From Pedobacter changchengzhani (lineage in GTDB: Bacteria; Bacteroidota; Bacteroidia; Sphingobacteriales; Sphingobacteriaceae): DNA of 64,000 nt. The position numbers were made by a program, and so were the translations under genes. The DNA is taken from NCBI RefSeq assembly GCF_004354365.1, contig NZ_SJCY01000012.1, positions 1-64,000 on the forward strand. The letters are read 5' to 3'. Each line of letters opens with the position of its first letter. The first letter of the stretch is position 1. The notes beneath the pieces are model-generated. The model saw nothing but the letters and a program-made list of their open reading frames with translations. It was not told where the DNA came from and made no database searches. Shown piece by piece: positions 47,132 through 55,732 of the stretch.

Positions 47132-48436
47132 ATGAAATACTGTATATTATTGATTTTTGCTTTTTCGTTGGCAGGCTGTTCAAAAGAGAAAACAGACGAT
47201 GTTTTACTGGAATTAGACCGCGTAAAACTTAAAGAAAACTTAAACTACGATAGAATTCTATTTTACAAATTCGCTAAAATTGCCTTGCGCGCTAATGCCG
47301 TGCAAGACACAACGCTTAAAGAATATCAGCTTTTTTCTGCAAGTTCAAAAAATCTACTCAGCAACTTAAATAACGTAAAAGTAGACAGTGGGCAGGATAT
47401 TTCTGCCATCGACGCTTTACGCATGTACCAAGATTACCGAAATGTAAAAAAGTTTGTTAAAGTAACTGATGAAGATATTTTCCCGACTTTAATAGAAAGC
47501 TTTAATACCTTATATGGAGAAAAGGGAACACAAAACACGCTGTTAAGTGGAGAGAGCAAGGTTTATAACCAAAATGTAGAGCACGCCATTTTAAGTGTGG
47601 CAACTTTAGCAGCCAAAAGCTTTGGGCCAGAATTGGCACTTTACGAATGTTCTAAAACGCAACCCGAAAACTTAAAAGATAGCGAAGAGAAAACTTTGCT
47701 AGAGTTTATCAGAGGTTTCCTTTTTTTTAGCAATAACTTACTTTACCTATCGGAGGATGGGTTTTCAAGGAATATTACCTGGTTGGAAAAAAATAAGCAA
47801 ATTCCTCTACCTTTTACCAAAGCCTTTTTCGGTTGGAGAAACCTGAGCGATAAGCAAGCTAATATCGGATTTCACGGGATGAACTGTTTGTTTAGAGGTA
47901 TGGACCGATTAAGAATGGAGCGAAAAATTGACGAAGAAAGGGCACTAAATGATTTCGAACTCTTTATAAACGACGCCCATAAGTTAGGTTTAGAGAGCGA
48001 ATTGGTTTGGATGGTAGAAAGCTATTTATACCTAAAAAGAGAAAAACCAGAATTGGCTGTGGTTCCTCTCGGCAAATTAAAAAATAGTCCACTATTAAGC
48101 AATAGCGAAAAAGAGGCAATAGAAAAAACCATAATTTACTCGAAAAACAGAGAAACTGGCGACAAACTGAATGGCGTTTACGATAAAGCCATCATTTCAA
48201 AAATTGCTACAAAATATATGTTTTCGATACTTGCAAAAATAGACTGGGAAACACTTTTACGAGAAAAAGGCGTACCAAATACCAAAGAGATATTTGCAAC
48301 ATTGAGAAAATACGATACTATAGCAAAAAAAGTGGAAAGCTATTCAGAAAGTAAAATTTTAGATGATGGTAAAAAAACACTGGAAGATAAAGGTAGAGGG
48401 TTGTTAGAAGATGCTAAAAATTTGTTAAATCGTTAG
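47132..48436 (+). CDS. Hypothetical lipoprotein, helical
   Basis: A 434-residue lipoprotein: signal peptide ending in the lipobox LAGC with the lipidated cysteine at residue 16. The mature part looks all-helical, with TPR-like stretches (ALYECSKTQPENLKDSEEKT), but I do not recognise a family. The C-terminal 60 residues are rich in Lys, Glu and Asp. It lies 50 bp before an IS element; the next plus-strand gene after the IS may once have been in the same transcript. Confidence 0.75.
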   Translation: MKYCILLIFAFSLAGCSKEKTDDVLLELDRVKLKENLNYDRILFYKFAKIALRANAVQDTTLKEYQLFSASSKNLLSNLNNVKVDSGQDISAIDALRMYQDYRNVKKFVKVTDEDIFPTLIESFNTLYGEKGTQNTLLSGESKVYNQNVEHAILSVATLAAKSFGPELALYECSKTQPENLKDSEEKTLLEFIRGFLFFSNNLLYLSEDGFSRNITWLEKNKQIPLPFTKAFFGWRNLSDKQANIGFHGMNCLFRGMDRLRMERKIDEERALNDFELFINDAHKLGLESELVWMVESYLYLKREKPELAVVPLGKLKNSPLLSNSEKEAIEKTIIYSKNRETGDKLNGVYDKAIISKIATKYMFSILAKIDWETLLREKGVPNTKEIFATLRKYDTIAKKVESYSESKILDDGKKTLEDKGRGLLEDAKNLLNR

Positions 48437-48527
48437 ATGTTTGATTGGTTAAATTATCTTGGTCCGATTTTTTTTGTTCTGGTTTTGGACTGACCCCTTA
48501 AAGTTGGACACAATTTTAAGGGTAATT

Positions 48528-49046
48528 ATGAAAAAAAACAGGAAGCACAGCGTTGAGTTCAAGCTTGAGGCAGTCAATAAAAAAGCGCAAGGAGAGTCAG
48601 TGAGTTCTTTATCGAAAAGTTTGGGCATCTCCCCCTCACTGGTATGGAAATGGGTTGACGAGTATACAACCTTTGGTAAAAGCGGGTTCCTAACCAAGCA
48701 GCAGGAGCGATATACAGTGCAGTTTAGGATGGATGTGGTGAGTTATCACAAACAAAAAGGGATATCTTTGCGTGAGAGCTGCATGCGCTTCGGCATCCGT
48801 TCCCAGAGTACTCTTTACTGCTGGCTTACGACATTTGATCAATATGGATGTGAAGGGCTGAAGGTGCGGTATGAAAGCATCCCGAATATGGAAAGAAGAA
48901 AGACTGAAAGAAAGATTATTGAAGACCTTTCAAGGTTAGAGGAACTGGAAAAGGAGAATCTTTACTTAAGAGCGGAGAACGATTTTTTAAAAAAGCTCGA
49001 TGCCTTGACCCAAAAAAGACAAACACCGCCAAGGAAAAAGCGCTAG
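48528..49046 (+). CDS. IS3-family transposase OrfA
   Basis: A 172-residue protein with an N-terminal helix-turn-helix (residues 1-60, RKHSVEFKLEAVNKKAQGES then LSKSLGISPSLVWKWVDEY), a second helix-turn-helix (about 65-115), and a leucine-zipper-like C-terminus (EELEKENLYLRAENDFLKKL). It binds the IS ends. The start is the ATG at 48528; the open frame further upstream lies across the left inverted repeat. The stop overlaps the OrfB start by one base (TAGTG), and A-rich runs near 49033-49039 could allow a programmed frameshift. Confidence 0.92.
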   Translation: MKKNRKHSVEFKLEAVNKKAQGESVSSLSKSLGISPSLVWKWVDEYTTFGKSGFLTKQQERYTVQFRMDVVSYHKQKGISLRESCMRFGIRSQSTLYCWLTTFDQYGCEGLKVRYESIPNMERRKTERKIIEDLSRLEELEKENLYLRAENDFLKKLDALTQKRQTPPRKKR

Positions 49047-49882
49047 TGATTTGTGGGCTGAGGCGGATATATCCCTTAGATGTGCTCTTGTCGGTATCGG
49101 AGATGCCAAGGAGTAGTTATTATTACCATGCCGGCAGATTCATGGCCACCAGCAAGTACGGTATGGTGGAAAGTGAGATAAAGGAAATCTACCATAGCAA
49201 TAAGGGAAGGTACGGGTATAGGAGGATAACCTTGGAAATGAGGAACAGGGGGCATGTGATCAATCACAAAACTGTTTCCAGGCTGATGCGCCTGCTGGGC
49301 ATCAAGTCCCTGGTCAGGGGAAAAAAATATGTTTCCTACAAAGGGACTACCGGGGTGGCGTCGCCCAATATCCTGAAACAGAACTTTAAGGCGGAACGAC
49401 CGCTGATGAAATGGGCGACGGATGTCACAGAGTTCAGGGTCATGAACAAAAAGGTCTATCTGTCCCCTGTAATGGAACTGTACAACGGAGAAATCATAAA
49501 CTACACGATTTCTAGCTCTCCCAACTTCGGGCTGGTCAAGGGCATGCTGGAGGGGGCGGTAAGGAAGATCAGGGGCAAGGATAGACCGATACTACACTCA
49601 GATCAAGGCTGGCATTACAGGATGAAAGAGTTTAGGCAGATACTCGTTGAGAACGGAATCACACAGAGCATGTCCAGAAAGGGCAATTGCTACGACAACG
49701 CCGTGATGGAAAACTTCTTCGGAACGATCAAATCGGAAATGTTCTATATGAAAAAATACACTTCTGTGGAGGAACTTGAAAAAGAGATAAAAGAATATAT
49801 TGATTATTATAACAACGACAGGATCAGGTTAAATCTAAATGGAATGAGTCCCGTGAAATACAGAATAAAAGAAAAATATTAA
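49046..49882 (+). CDS. IS3-family transposase OrfB (DDE integrase)
   Basis: A 278-residue rve-type integrase. The catalytic triad is D126 (KWATDVTEF), D186 (LHSDQGWHY) and E222 (DNAVMENFFGTIKSE). The N-terminal HTH_21 segment GRYGYRRITLEMRNRGHVIN is typical of IS3/IS150-group elements. The start is GTG. All catalytic residues are in place and the frame is intact, so the element may be active. Confidence 0.95.
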   Translation: MICGLRRIYPLDVLLSVSEMPRSSYYYHAGRFMATSKYGMVESEIKEIYHSNKGRYGYRRITLEMRNRGHVINHKTVSRLMRLLGIKSLVRGKKYVSYKGTTGVASPNILKQNFKAERPLMKWATDVTEFRVMNKKVYLSPVMELYNGEIINYTISSSPNFGLVKGMLEGAVRKIRGKDRPILHSDQGWHYRMKEFRQILVENGITQSMSRKGNCYDNAVMENFFGTIKSEMFYMKKYTSVEELEKEIKEYIDYYNNDRIRLNLNGMSPVKYRIKEKY

Positions 49883-49936
49883 TCATTAGCTTTGTCCAAC
49901 TTTAAGGGGTCAGTCCATAAAAATGCAAAGGAAAAA

Positions 49937-50527
49937 ATGAAAGAAAATCCTGATATTTTTGAACAGATTAAAACAAAGTACAAAGCAGATATGGCATTGC
50001 GAAAAGCATTGCCCGTTAATTATTTACCTATATTTATTTTAATTGGGGTAGCCATATTTCAATTTTACCTTTGCGCAACAGAATGGCAGGTAAACGAAAA
50101 AATTGAATACACCTATTTCGCTATTTTATTTTTCACTTGTACGCTTACTTTAATTCCAGAAGCAGTAAGTGATAAGAAAATGGGTAAGTCGGCCGCTATT
50201 TTAATAACCGTTATATTCTCGTTAATCATTTCTGGGTTATATACAATCAACCCCATCCCCAAAATTTTCTACATCGTAATTTTTGCGTATTTAAATGTAA
50301 TTTATCACCTCATTTTCGCTAATCAAAAGCAAATAGAAAAAAATACCACCAGCGGTGGCTGTATGTTATTGCTGTTTATTTTAGTTATTGCAATTGCATC
50401 TATTTTAGCGTTCAACTCATCCATGTTTAGGGTTTTCGCCAACAAATACAATATGTATTATTTCTTCAATGGGCTTTATTTTATTGCCATGAGCTGGATA
50501 AATTATAACACGCAAAAACACGTTTAA
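49937..50527 (+). CDS. Hypothetical membrane protein
   Basis: A 196-residue protein with a short charged N-terminus (about 25 residues) and about five hydrophobic helices (roughly residues 30-50, 60-80, 90-110, 113-130 and 145-165), ending NYNTQKHV. I do not recognise a family. An open frame runs back to 49892 into the IS end, but the ATG at 49937 has a good ribosome site (AAAGG, 6 bp before it). The IS ends 20 bp upstream, so the gene may have lost its native promoter and depend on read-through or on a promoter in the IS. Confidence 0.7.
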   Translation: MKENPDIFEQIKTKYKADMALRKALPVNYLPIFILIGVAIFQFYLCATEWQVNEKIEYTYFAILFFTCTLTLIPEAVSDKKMGKSAAILITVIFSLIISGLYTINPIPKIFYIVIFAYLNVIYHLIFANQKQIEKNTTSGGCMLLLFILVIAIASILAFNSSMFRVFANKYNMYYFFNGLYFIAMSWINYNTQKHV

Positions 50528-50681
50528 TAAATTCGATCATCAACAACTACAGTATTGCACCTAGCGTTTTTGTTCCTCCTAAAAAAAAATCGGCAAATTG
50601 CTTTAGGCTTTGCGACCAAAAATAGCAGTACAAATTCTGATTTTTTAAACCGTATTGCAGCGGCATCCTTTTTTGTTTTTT

Positions 50682-50730
50682 TAGTCATCCGATGAATATT
50701 GGCACGTTGCATATATTCATCGGATGACTA
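50682..50730. repeat. REP-like inverted pair with 18-bp perfect arms
   Basis: TAGTCATCCGATGAATAT (50682-50699) and ATATTCATCGGATGACTA (50713-50730) form a perfect hairpin, extended by T-rich and A-rich flanks (about 50671 and 50740). It is the same family as the REPs near 19.5 and 21.7 kb. The rest of the gap 50528-50887 shows no gene; three 8-bp AACATTTC-type repeats lie at about 50840-50863. Confidence 0.88.
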
Positions 50731-50875
50731 AACAAAAAAGATACAGCGTAAAGACGGAGCGGACCGAATTTCCTTAAACAGGCCGTGCTTTCCTAATCCT
50801 TAAAAAAATGAATAGGCAGGTAAAACATTACACCTTTCAAACACTTCAACATTTCAACATTTCAATCCTATTCGT

Positions 50876-50883
50876 TAACTTTG
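50876..50883 (+). promoter_or_regulatory. -7 box just upstream of lipA
   Basis: TAACTTTG, a perfect TAnnTTTG match, ends 4 bp before the lipA ATG (50888). Transcription would then start at or next to the ATG, giving a leaderless mRNA. No clear -33 TTG at the expected distance. Confidence 0.4.
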
Positions 50884-50887
50884 CCTT

Positions 50888-51781
50888 ATGATTGATTTAC
50901 CTGTAATACCTGCTGTAGCTGAAGTTAAGCGAAAACCAGATTGGCTTCGTGTAAAATTGCCAATTGGGAAAGAATATGCACAGGTACGCAGTTTGGTTGA
51001 TACCCATAAATTACATACCATTTGCGAAAGCGGAAACTGCCCTAACATGGGCGAATGTTGGGGTGCAGGTACCGCAACATTTATGATTTTAGGAAATATT
51101 TGTACGCGTAGTTGTTCGTTTTGTGCGGTGGCTACCGGAAGGCCTTTGGCAGTTGATGTTGATGAACCAAACCGCGTAGCAAACTCAGTAAAATTAATGG
51201 GTGTAAAACATTGCGTAATTACATCGGTAGATCGTGATGATTTGAAAGATGGAGGCTCAATCATTTGGGCAGAAACGCTTCAAGCGATCCGTAAAGAGAG
51301 TCCGATTACCACGTTAGAAACACTCATACCTGATTTTAGAGGGCAATGGGATAATTTATATCGTGTTTTAGATGAAAGACCAGAAGTTGTTTCTCACAAC
51401 ATGGAAACCGTTAAACGTTTAACAAAACAAGTTCGCATACAAGCAAAATACGATAGAAGTTTAGAAGCATTAAAAAGAATTTCTGAATTTAAATTAAGAA
51501 CTAAAACAGGTATTATGCTTGGATTAGGTGAAACTGAAGAAGATATTTTTGAAGCAATGGATGATTTGGTTGCAAACGGCGTACACATTTTAACGTTAGG
51601 CCAATATTTACAGCCTACCAAAAACCACCACCCTGTTGTAGATTGGATCCATCCTGATACTTTTGCCATGTATAAAGAAGTTGGTATGGAGAAAGGATTT
51701 AAGTACGTGGAAAGTGGCCCTTTAGTAAGGTCATCATACCATGCAGAAAAACATCTCTTCCCAATTGAAGGAATTTTATAA
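50888..51781 (+). CDS. lipA: Lipoyl synthase
   Basis: A 297-residue radical-SAM enzyme that inserts sulfur into octanoyl groups to make lipoate. The radical-SAM cluster cysteines are in [10 protein letters not shown], and the auxiliary 4Fe-4S cluster cysteines are in [13 protein letters not shown]. The end [16 protein letters not shown] carries the conserved RSSY motif. Length is typical. Its -7 box is so close that the transcript may be leaderless. Confidence 0.98.
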   Translation: MIDLPVIPAVAEVKRKPDWLRVKLPIGKEYAQVRSLVDTHKLHTICESGNCPNMGECWGAGTATFMILGNICTRSCSFCAVATGRPLAVDVDEPNRVANSVKLMGVKHCVITSVDRDDLKDGGSIIWAETLQAIRKESPITTLETLIPDFRGQWDNLYRVLDERPEVVSHNMETVKRLTKQVRIQAKYDRSLEALKRISEFKLRTKTGIMLGLGETEEDIFEAMDDLVANGVHILTLGQYLQPTKNHHPVVDWIHPDTFAMYKEVGMEKGFKYVESGPLVRSSYHAEKHLFPIEGIL

Positions 51782-51888
51782 CTTGCAATTAATTATAAAT
51801 AATTTTAATAAATCAAACTCCTTACAGGAATTGAAACGCAAAACTTTTTTTCAGTTTTGATGTTCAGTATTGTATCTTACAAACCGTA

Positions 51889-52440
51889 GTGAACGCAACA
51901 AAAAAATTAACTCTAACCGAGCCTGAATTGGTTTCAGCACTTCAATCGAAAGATCCAAAAGTGCTAAAAGTGCTGTACAGTATGTATTCAGCATCGCTTT
52001 ACGGCGTTATTTCGCGAATTATCACACATACTGAACTCGCCGAAGATGTATTACAAGAAACCTTCGTAAAAATATGGCAATCTGCCTCAAATTACGATAA
52101 CAATAAAGGACGCTTGTTTACATGGATGATGAACATTGCCCGTAACCTATCTATAGATAAGTTGCGATCAAAAGATTTTAAGAATTCTCAAAAAAACCAA
52201 GATATAGAAAATAACGTAAGTTTTGTTGATGAGCAAAACAAGGTTACTTTTAATCCAGATATACTTGGAGTGAAGCAACTTGTAGAAGGACTTAAACCTG
52301 ATTTACAGGCAGTACTTAACTTAGTTTATTACAAGGGCTTTACACATGTTGAAGCTGCAGAAGAGCTAAATCTGCCATTGGGGACGGTAAAAACCCGTAT
52401 TCGTTTGGCTATTATTGAATTGAGAAAGTATTTTAATTAA
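51889..52440 (+). CDS. RNA polymerase ECF sigma factor (sigma-70 family)
   Basis: A 183-residue ECF sigma factor with region 2 (about residues 25-95, AEDVLQETFVKIWQSASNYD) and region 4 (about 125-180, YYKGFTHVEAAEELNLPLGT then VKTRIRLAI). The start is GTG at 51889. It is paired with an anti-sigma factor gene 2 bp downstream; in such pairs the anti-sigma holds the sigma factor until a signal arrives. Confidence 0.94.
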   Translation: MNATKKLTLTEPELVSALQSKDPKVLKVLYSMYSASLYGVISRIITHTELAEDVLQETFVKIWQSASNYDNNKGRLFTWMMNIARNLSIDKLRSKDFKNSQKNQDIENNVSFVDEQNKVTFNPDILGVKQLVEGLKPDLQAVLNLVYYKGFTHVEAAEELNLPLGTVKTRIRLAIIELRKYFN

Positions 52441-52442
52441 CC

Positions 52443-53300
52443 GTGGAAAACATAAAAGCATATATCGAATCTGGAGTACTTGAGCTGTACGTTTTAGGAG
52501 ATTTATCGCCTGAAGAAAGTGCACAAGTAGAACAAATGGCCTCGCAACATCCTGAAGTGAAACAGGAAATAGTTGCCATTGAAAAAGCGATGGAACAGTA
52601 CGCTGTTCAAAATCCAGTAGAACCTTCTGCAGAAGTAGAAACAAAATTATTTGAAAAATTAGGTTTGAAAGTTGATGATGTTGATACACAAGCGACCGAC
52701 GTTAAATCAACTGCCCAAGAACCGAAAATCGTGAAGTTAGATCCTAACCATGGCAAATTACGATCATTAAAGTTTGCACTTGTTGCTTGCGTTGCATTAC
52801 TGGTGATGAGTACCGTAGCTTTATTTTCGGTTTACAATCAGCTAAATGATGCGCATGACCAAATTGCTAGCCTAAATACTGATAAGCAAAAGTTTGCAGG
52901 CGTGGTTAGTCATTTAGAATTTGAGAACAAAGGACTCGAAAATGTTGCCGCAATGGCCGATAGTAAAGAATGGGCAACTATAAGAATGCAAGGACAAGCT
53001 TACAGCCCAAAATCTAGCATGAAACTTTATTGGAACAAAACTGATAAAAGCGTGCTGATTAATTATGTGGCGATGGATTTACCAAAAGCCGATGCGCAAC
53101 ATGAATATCAACTTTGGGCTTTAGTAAACGGAAAACCAGTTAGTTTAGGTATGTTTGGTAAGCAAGATTCTACCTCAAACGAGGCAATATTGAAAATGCA
53201 AACTATTGATCGGGCGCAAGCATTTGCAGTAACGTTAGAGCCAATGGGCGGAAGCACAAACCCTACAATGGATAAACTTACCGTGATGGGCGGCGTTTAA
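52443..53300 (+). CDS. Anti-sigma factor, RskA-like
   Basis: A 285-residue membrane protein: N-terminal zinc-less anti-sigma part (1-60, VLELYVLGDLSPEESAQVEQ), one membrane helix (about 105-128, FALVACVALLVMSTVALFSV), then a periplasmic RskA domain (about 155-285, with YWNKTDKSVLINYVAMDLPK and YQLWALVNGKPVSLGMFG). Such proteins bind the partner ECF sigma factor and release it on periplasmic stress. GTG start, 2 bp after the sigma factor stop codon. Confidence 0.92.
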   Translation: MENIKAYIESGVLELYVLGDLSPEESAQVEQMASQHPEVKQEIVAIEKAMEQYAVQNPVEPSAEVETKLFEKLGLKVDDVDTQATDVKSTAQEPKIVKLDPNHGKLRSLKFALVACVALLVMSTVALFSVYNQLNDAHDQIASLNTDKQKFAGVVSHLEFENKGLENVAAMADSKEWATIRMQGQAYSPKSSMKLYWNKTDKSVLINYVAMDLPKADAQHEYQLWALVNGKPVSLGMFGKQDSTSNEAILKMQTIDRAQAFAVTLEPMGGSTNPTMDKLTVMGGV

Positions 53301-53329
53301 AAACCTTAGATTTATATATTAATTCTTGG

Positions 53330-54832
53330 TCATTTTTTAAAGCAAATGAGATTTTTCAATTCATGAGAAATCTCATTTGCTACGTTTGAAGCGGTTACCA
53401 CTATGTTATTTTTCGCAAGGGTATCTCCAGCTTTCCCATGAATATAACAAGCTAAAATACTAGCATCAACTGAGGAGTAACTTTGCGCAATAAATGATGC
53501 GATAATACCTGTTAATACGTCGCCCATTCCACCTTGTGCCATGGCTGGGTTACCAGTCTCATTAATATAAACCTTCCCATTTGGTGCGCATACAAACGAA
53601 TATTGATTTTTAAGCAAAATAACAACCTCCAACTTTTCGGCCTGCTTTCTCGCCGTTTGCACCCGATCCCACCAATTATCATGTTTACCAAATAAACGAT
53701 CGAACTCTTTTATATGTGGCGTAAGGATAGAATTTTTAGGGATTCTCGAGCACAAATCTGGATTTTCGCCCAATATATTAATCGCATCTGCATCAATTAC
53801 CAACGGTTTTTCAAAATCGAACAACCTTTCTAGCAATTTCTCATTAACTTCAGAAATACCTAAACCCGGACCAACAGCAATTGCTTGATATTTTGAAGGA
53901 TTTTCGATTCGCGAATATTCATCCCGTGGAAGAAACATCACTTCTGGCAAAAGCGTATTCAGAGCCACCAACCCTGTTTCGGGGATGTAAGCAGTAGTTA
54001 ATCCTGCGCCAGCATGTAAGCACGCCATCGAACATAACAATGCAGCGCCCATCGTATTGGTATTTCCAGCAATAATTAAAGCATGGCCGTAGCTACCTTT
54101 GTGACTAAATCGCTTGCGTGGCTGTAAAATCTTTACTGCATCACTTCGTTCAATTACATAAAAATCACTATGCTGTTGCTGAATAAAATTTTCATTTAAG
54201 CCGATATTAACCACTTCAAAATTCTCCGTTGCAGTTATCGACTCGGGGAAGAAAAAATTAATTTTGGGTCGTTGGAAACAAATTGTTTTGTATGCTAATA
54301 TGCCATTGTATTCTTTCGGAAGTATGCCATCCGCAAAAAATCCTGTTGGCACATCTACAGCATAAATTTTAGCTTTTAATGCATTTATAAATTGCACCAG
54401 TTTCGCAAAATCTCCAGTTAAAGGCTTGTTCAATCCCGAACCTAAAATGGCATCAATAACAATATCGGCTGTGATGTTTTTAACGTCAATTAAGCTATTT
54501 ATCGTGTACTTTTTACATTTTGTTCCTGCTAATCGTTGCAGGTTTATTGCAAAATCATCACTTTGCTTTTTACCAAAATCTACAACATATACCTTAATAT
54601 TTTGGTAACCCGAACTGGATAATATCCGAGCTATTGCGAGTCCATCGCCCCCATTATTTCCCTTTCCACAAAAAACAGCGATGTTTTTGTTCTCGTCACC
54701 TTCATCTTTGGAAAAACTCTTTACAAATGCCTCCGCTGCGTTTTCCATTAAATGGATAGATGTAATTGGCGTATTGGCAATGGTAAATTCATCCGCTTTG
54801 CGCATTTGCGATGAAGTAAGTAGTGTTTGCAT
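53330..54832 (-). CDS. nnr: Bifunctional NAD(P)H-hydrate epimerase / dehydratase
   Basis: A 500-residue fusion of the NnrE (YjeF N-terminal) epimerase domain (about 1-215, with FCGKGNNGGDGLAIARIL) and the NnrD ribokinase-like dehydratase domain (about 225-495, with GHALIIAGNTNTMGAALLCS and NPAMAQGGMGDVLTGIIASF). It repairs hydrated NADH and NADPH. A perfect 13-bp dyad (GCAAATGAGATTT at 53342-53354 and its inverse at 53368-53380) lies inside its last codons. It converges with the anti-sigma factor gene across 29 bp, so this hairpin may be a terminator for one or both. Confidence 0.95.
   Translation of the reverse strand: MQTLLTSSQMRKADEFTIANTPITSIHLMENAAEAFVKSFSKDEGDENKNIAVFCGKGNNGGDGLAIARILSSSGYQNIKVYVVDFGKKQSDDFAINLQRLAGTKCKKYTINSLIDVKNITADIVIDAILGSGLNKPLTGDFAKLVQFINALKAKIYAVDVPTGFFADGILPKEYNGILAYKTICFQRPKINFFFPESITATENFEVVNIGLNENFIQQQHSDFYVIERSDAVKILQPRKRFSHKGSYGHALIIAGNTNTMGAALLCSMACLHAGAGLTTAYIPETGLVALNTLLPEVMFLPRDEYSRIENPSKYQAIAVGPGLGISEVNEKLLERLFDFEKPLVIDADAINILGENPDLCSRIPKNSILTPHIKEFDRLFGKHDNWWDRVQTARKQAEKLEVVILLKNQYSFVCAPNGKVYINETGNPAMAQGGMGDVLTGIIASFIAQSYSSVDASILACYIHGKAGDTLAKNNIVVTASNVANEISHELKNLICFKK
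53342..53380. terminator. Hairpin inside the 3' end of nnr, possible shared terminator
   Basis: Perfect 13-bp arms with a 13-nt loop, embedded in the coding sequence for the last dozen residues of nnr; 42 bp past the convergent anti-sigma factor stop codon. T-runs are weak on both strands. Confidence 0.4.
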
Positions 54833-54917
54833 AGTACGAAGATAACATGTTCAAGTTCTAATAGTTTCATAATTTAAAGCCTTAAGAAATGAGTTGCTAA
54901 CATTAACAAGTATGAAT

Positions 54918-54948
54918 TTTGAAGCATTGGGCTTAAATCGTAATTTAG
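54918..54948 (+). promoter_or_regulatory. Candidate promoter for the glutamine amidotransferase-like gene
   Basis: TTTG (54918-54921), 19-bp spacer and TAATTTAG (54941-54948), close to the TAnnTTTG consensus. The start codon at 54956 would be very near the transcript start. Confidence 0.4.
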
Positions 54949-54955
54949 CCACTGA

Positions 54956-55663
54956 ATGGGAAAGATAATTATCGGCGTAACTGATTGTAGCAAATTTGAA
55001 ACTTACCGAAACTGGATTTTAACTGCCAATAAAAATATAGAGATCATTAAAATAGGCCATCAACATGATAATTTTAATGAAATTGAGAAATGCCACGGCA
55101 TATTGTTAACGGGCGGAGAGGATGTTCATCCAAAATTTTATAATATGGAAGAATATTATCCTTACTGCTACGAAGATGATATTGATGAAAAGCGGGATGA
55201 ATTTGAATTTAAAATTTTAGCCTACACCGAAAAAAATGCAATCCCAATTTTAGGAATCTGCAGAGGAATGCAGGTTGCAAACGTGTTTTTCGGAGGCACA
55301 TTAATTCCAGATTTAACAACTTGGGGCAAATTTAACCACGGTAAAATGCTCGACAATGCAGATCGATATCACGAAATACAAATTGATCCCTCATCGTGGT
55401 TAAATACTATTTTAGGTGTTGATATTGGTTTTACAAATAGCAACCACCATCAAAGTTTAGCTAAAATAGGCAAAGGTTTTGTAGTAAGCGCACTATCTAA
55501 AGATGGTGTAGCAGAAGCACTTGAGCGTTTTAATCCTGATCAAAAATCATTTGCGCTTTATGTACAGTGGCATCCTGAACGAATGAAAGATCAAAACAGC
55601 CCACTTAGTATGAAAGTATTAAATGCTTTTATTGGCGCAATGATGGTGAATATGACATCATAA
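54956..55663 (+). CDS. Gamma-glutamyl-gamma-aminobutyrate hydrolase-like (peptidase C26)
   Basis: A 235-residue class I glutamine amidotransferase-fold protein: LLTGGEDVHP (residues 48-57), the nucleophile elbow GICRGMQVAN with the catalytic Cys, and the His/Glu of QWHPE near the end. The family includes PuuD, which hydrolyses gamma-glutamyl-GABA in putrescine breakdown, and other gamma-glutamyl hydrolases. No putrescine genes are near, so the substrate is open. Confidence 0.88.
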   Translation: MGKIIIGVTDCSKFETYRNWILTANKNIEIIKIGHQHDNFNEIEKCHGILLTGGEDVHPKFYNMEEYYPYCYEDDIDEKRDEFEFKILAYTEKNAIPILGICRGMQVANVFFGGTLIPDLTTWGKFNHGKMLDNADRYHEIQIDPSSWLNTILGVDIGFTNSNHHQSLAKIGKGFVVSALSKDGVAEALERFNPDQKSFALYVQWHPERMKDQNSPLSMKVLNAFIGAMMVNMTS

Positions 55664-55732
55664 ACTAAATATTTGTTTTATTTTGAGCATTTTTGATGAA
55701 TTATCAACCTTCACTACAAAAGTTTTATTTTA

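Larger units (their letters stand above)
48486..49917 (+). mobile_element. IS3-family insertion sequence, 1432 bp
   Basis: Complete element with perfect 24-bp terminal inverted repeats (starting TGGACTGACCCCTTAAAGTT, 48486-48509 and 49894-49917) and 5'-TG...CA-3' ends, carrying two transposase genes in the IS3 arrangement. No target-site duplication is visible (left flank TTT, right flank TAA). Its base composition is clearly richer in G+C than the surroundings, so it is probably a recent arrival. Its right end is only 20 bp from the start of the next host gene. Confidence 0.93.

Noticed and set aside
48478..49925. Target-site duplication of the IS3 element
   Set aside because: Flanks TTT and TAA do not match; none claimed.
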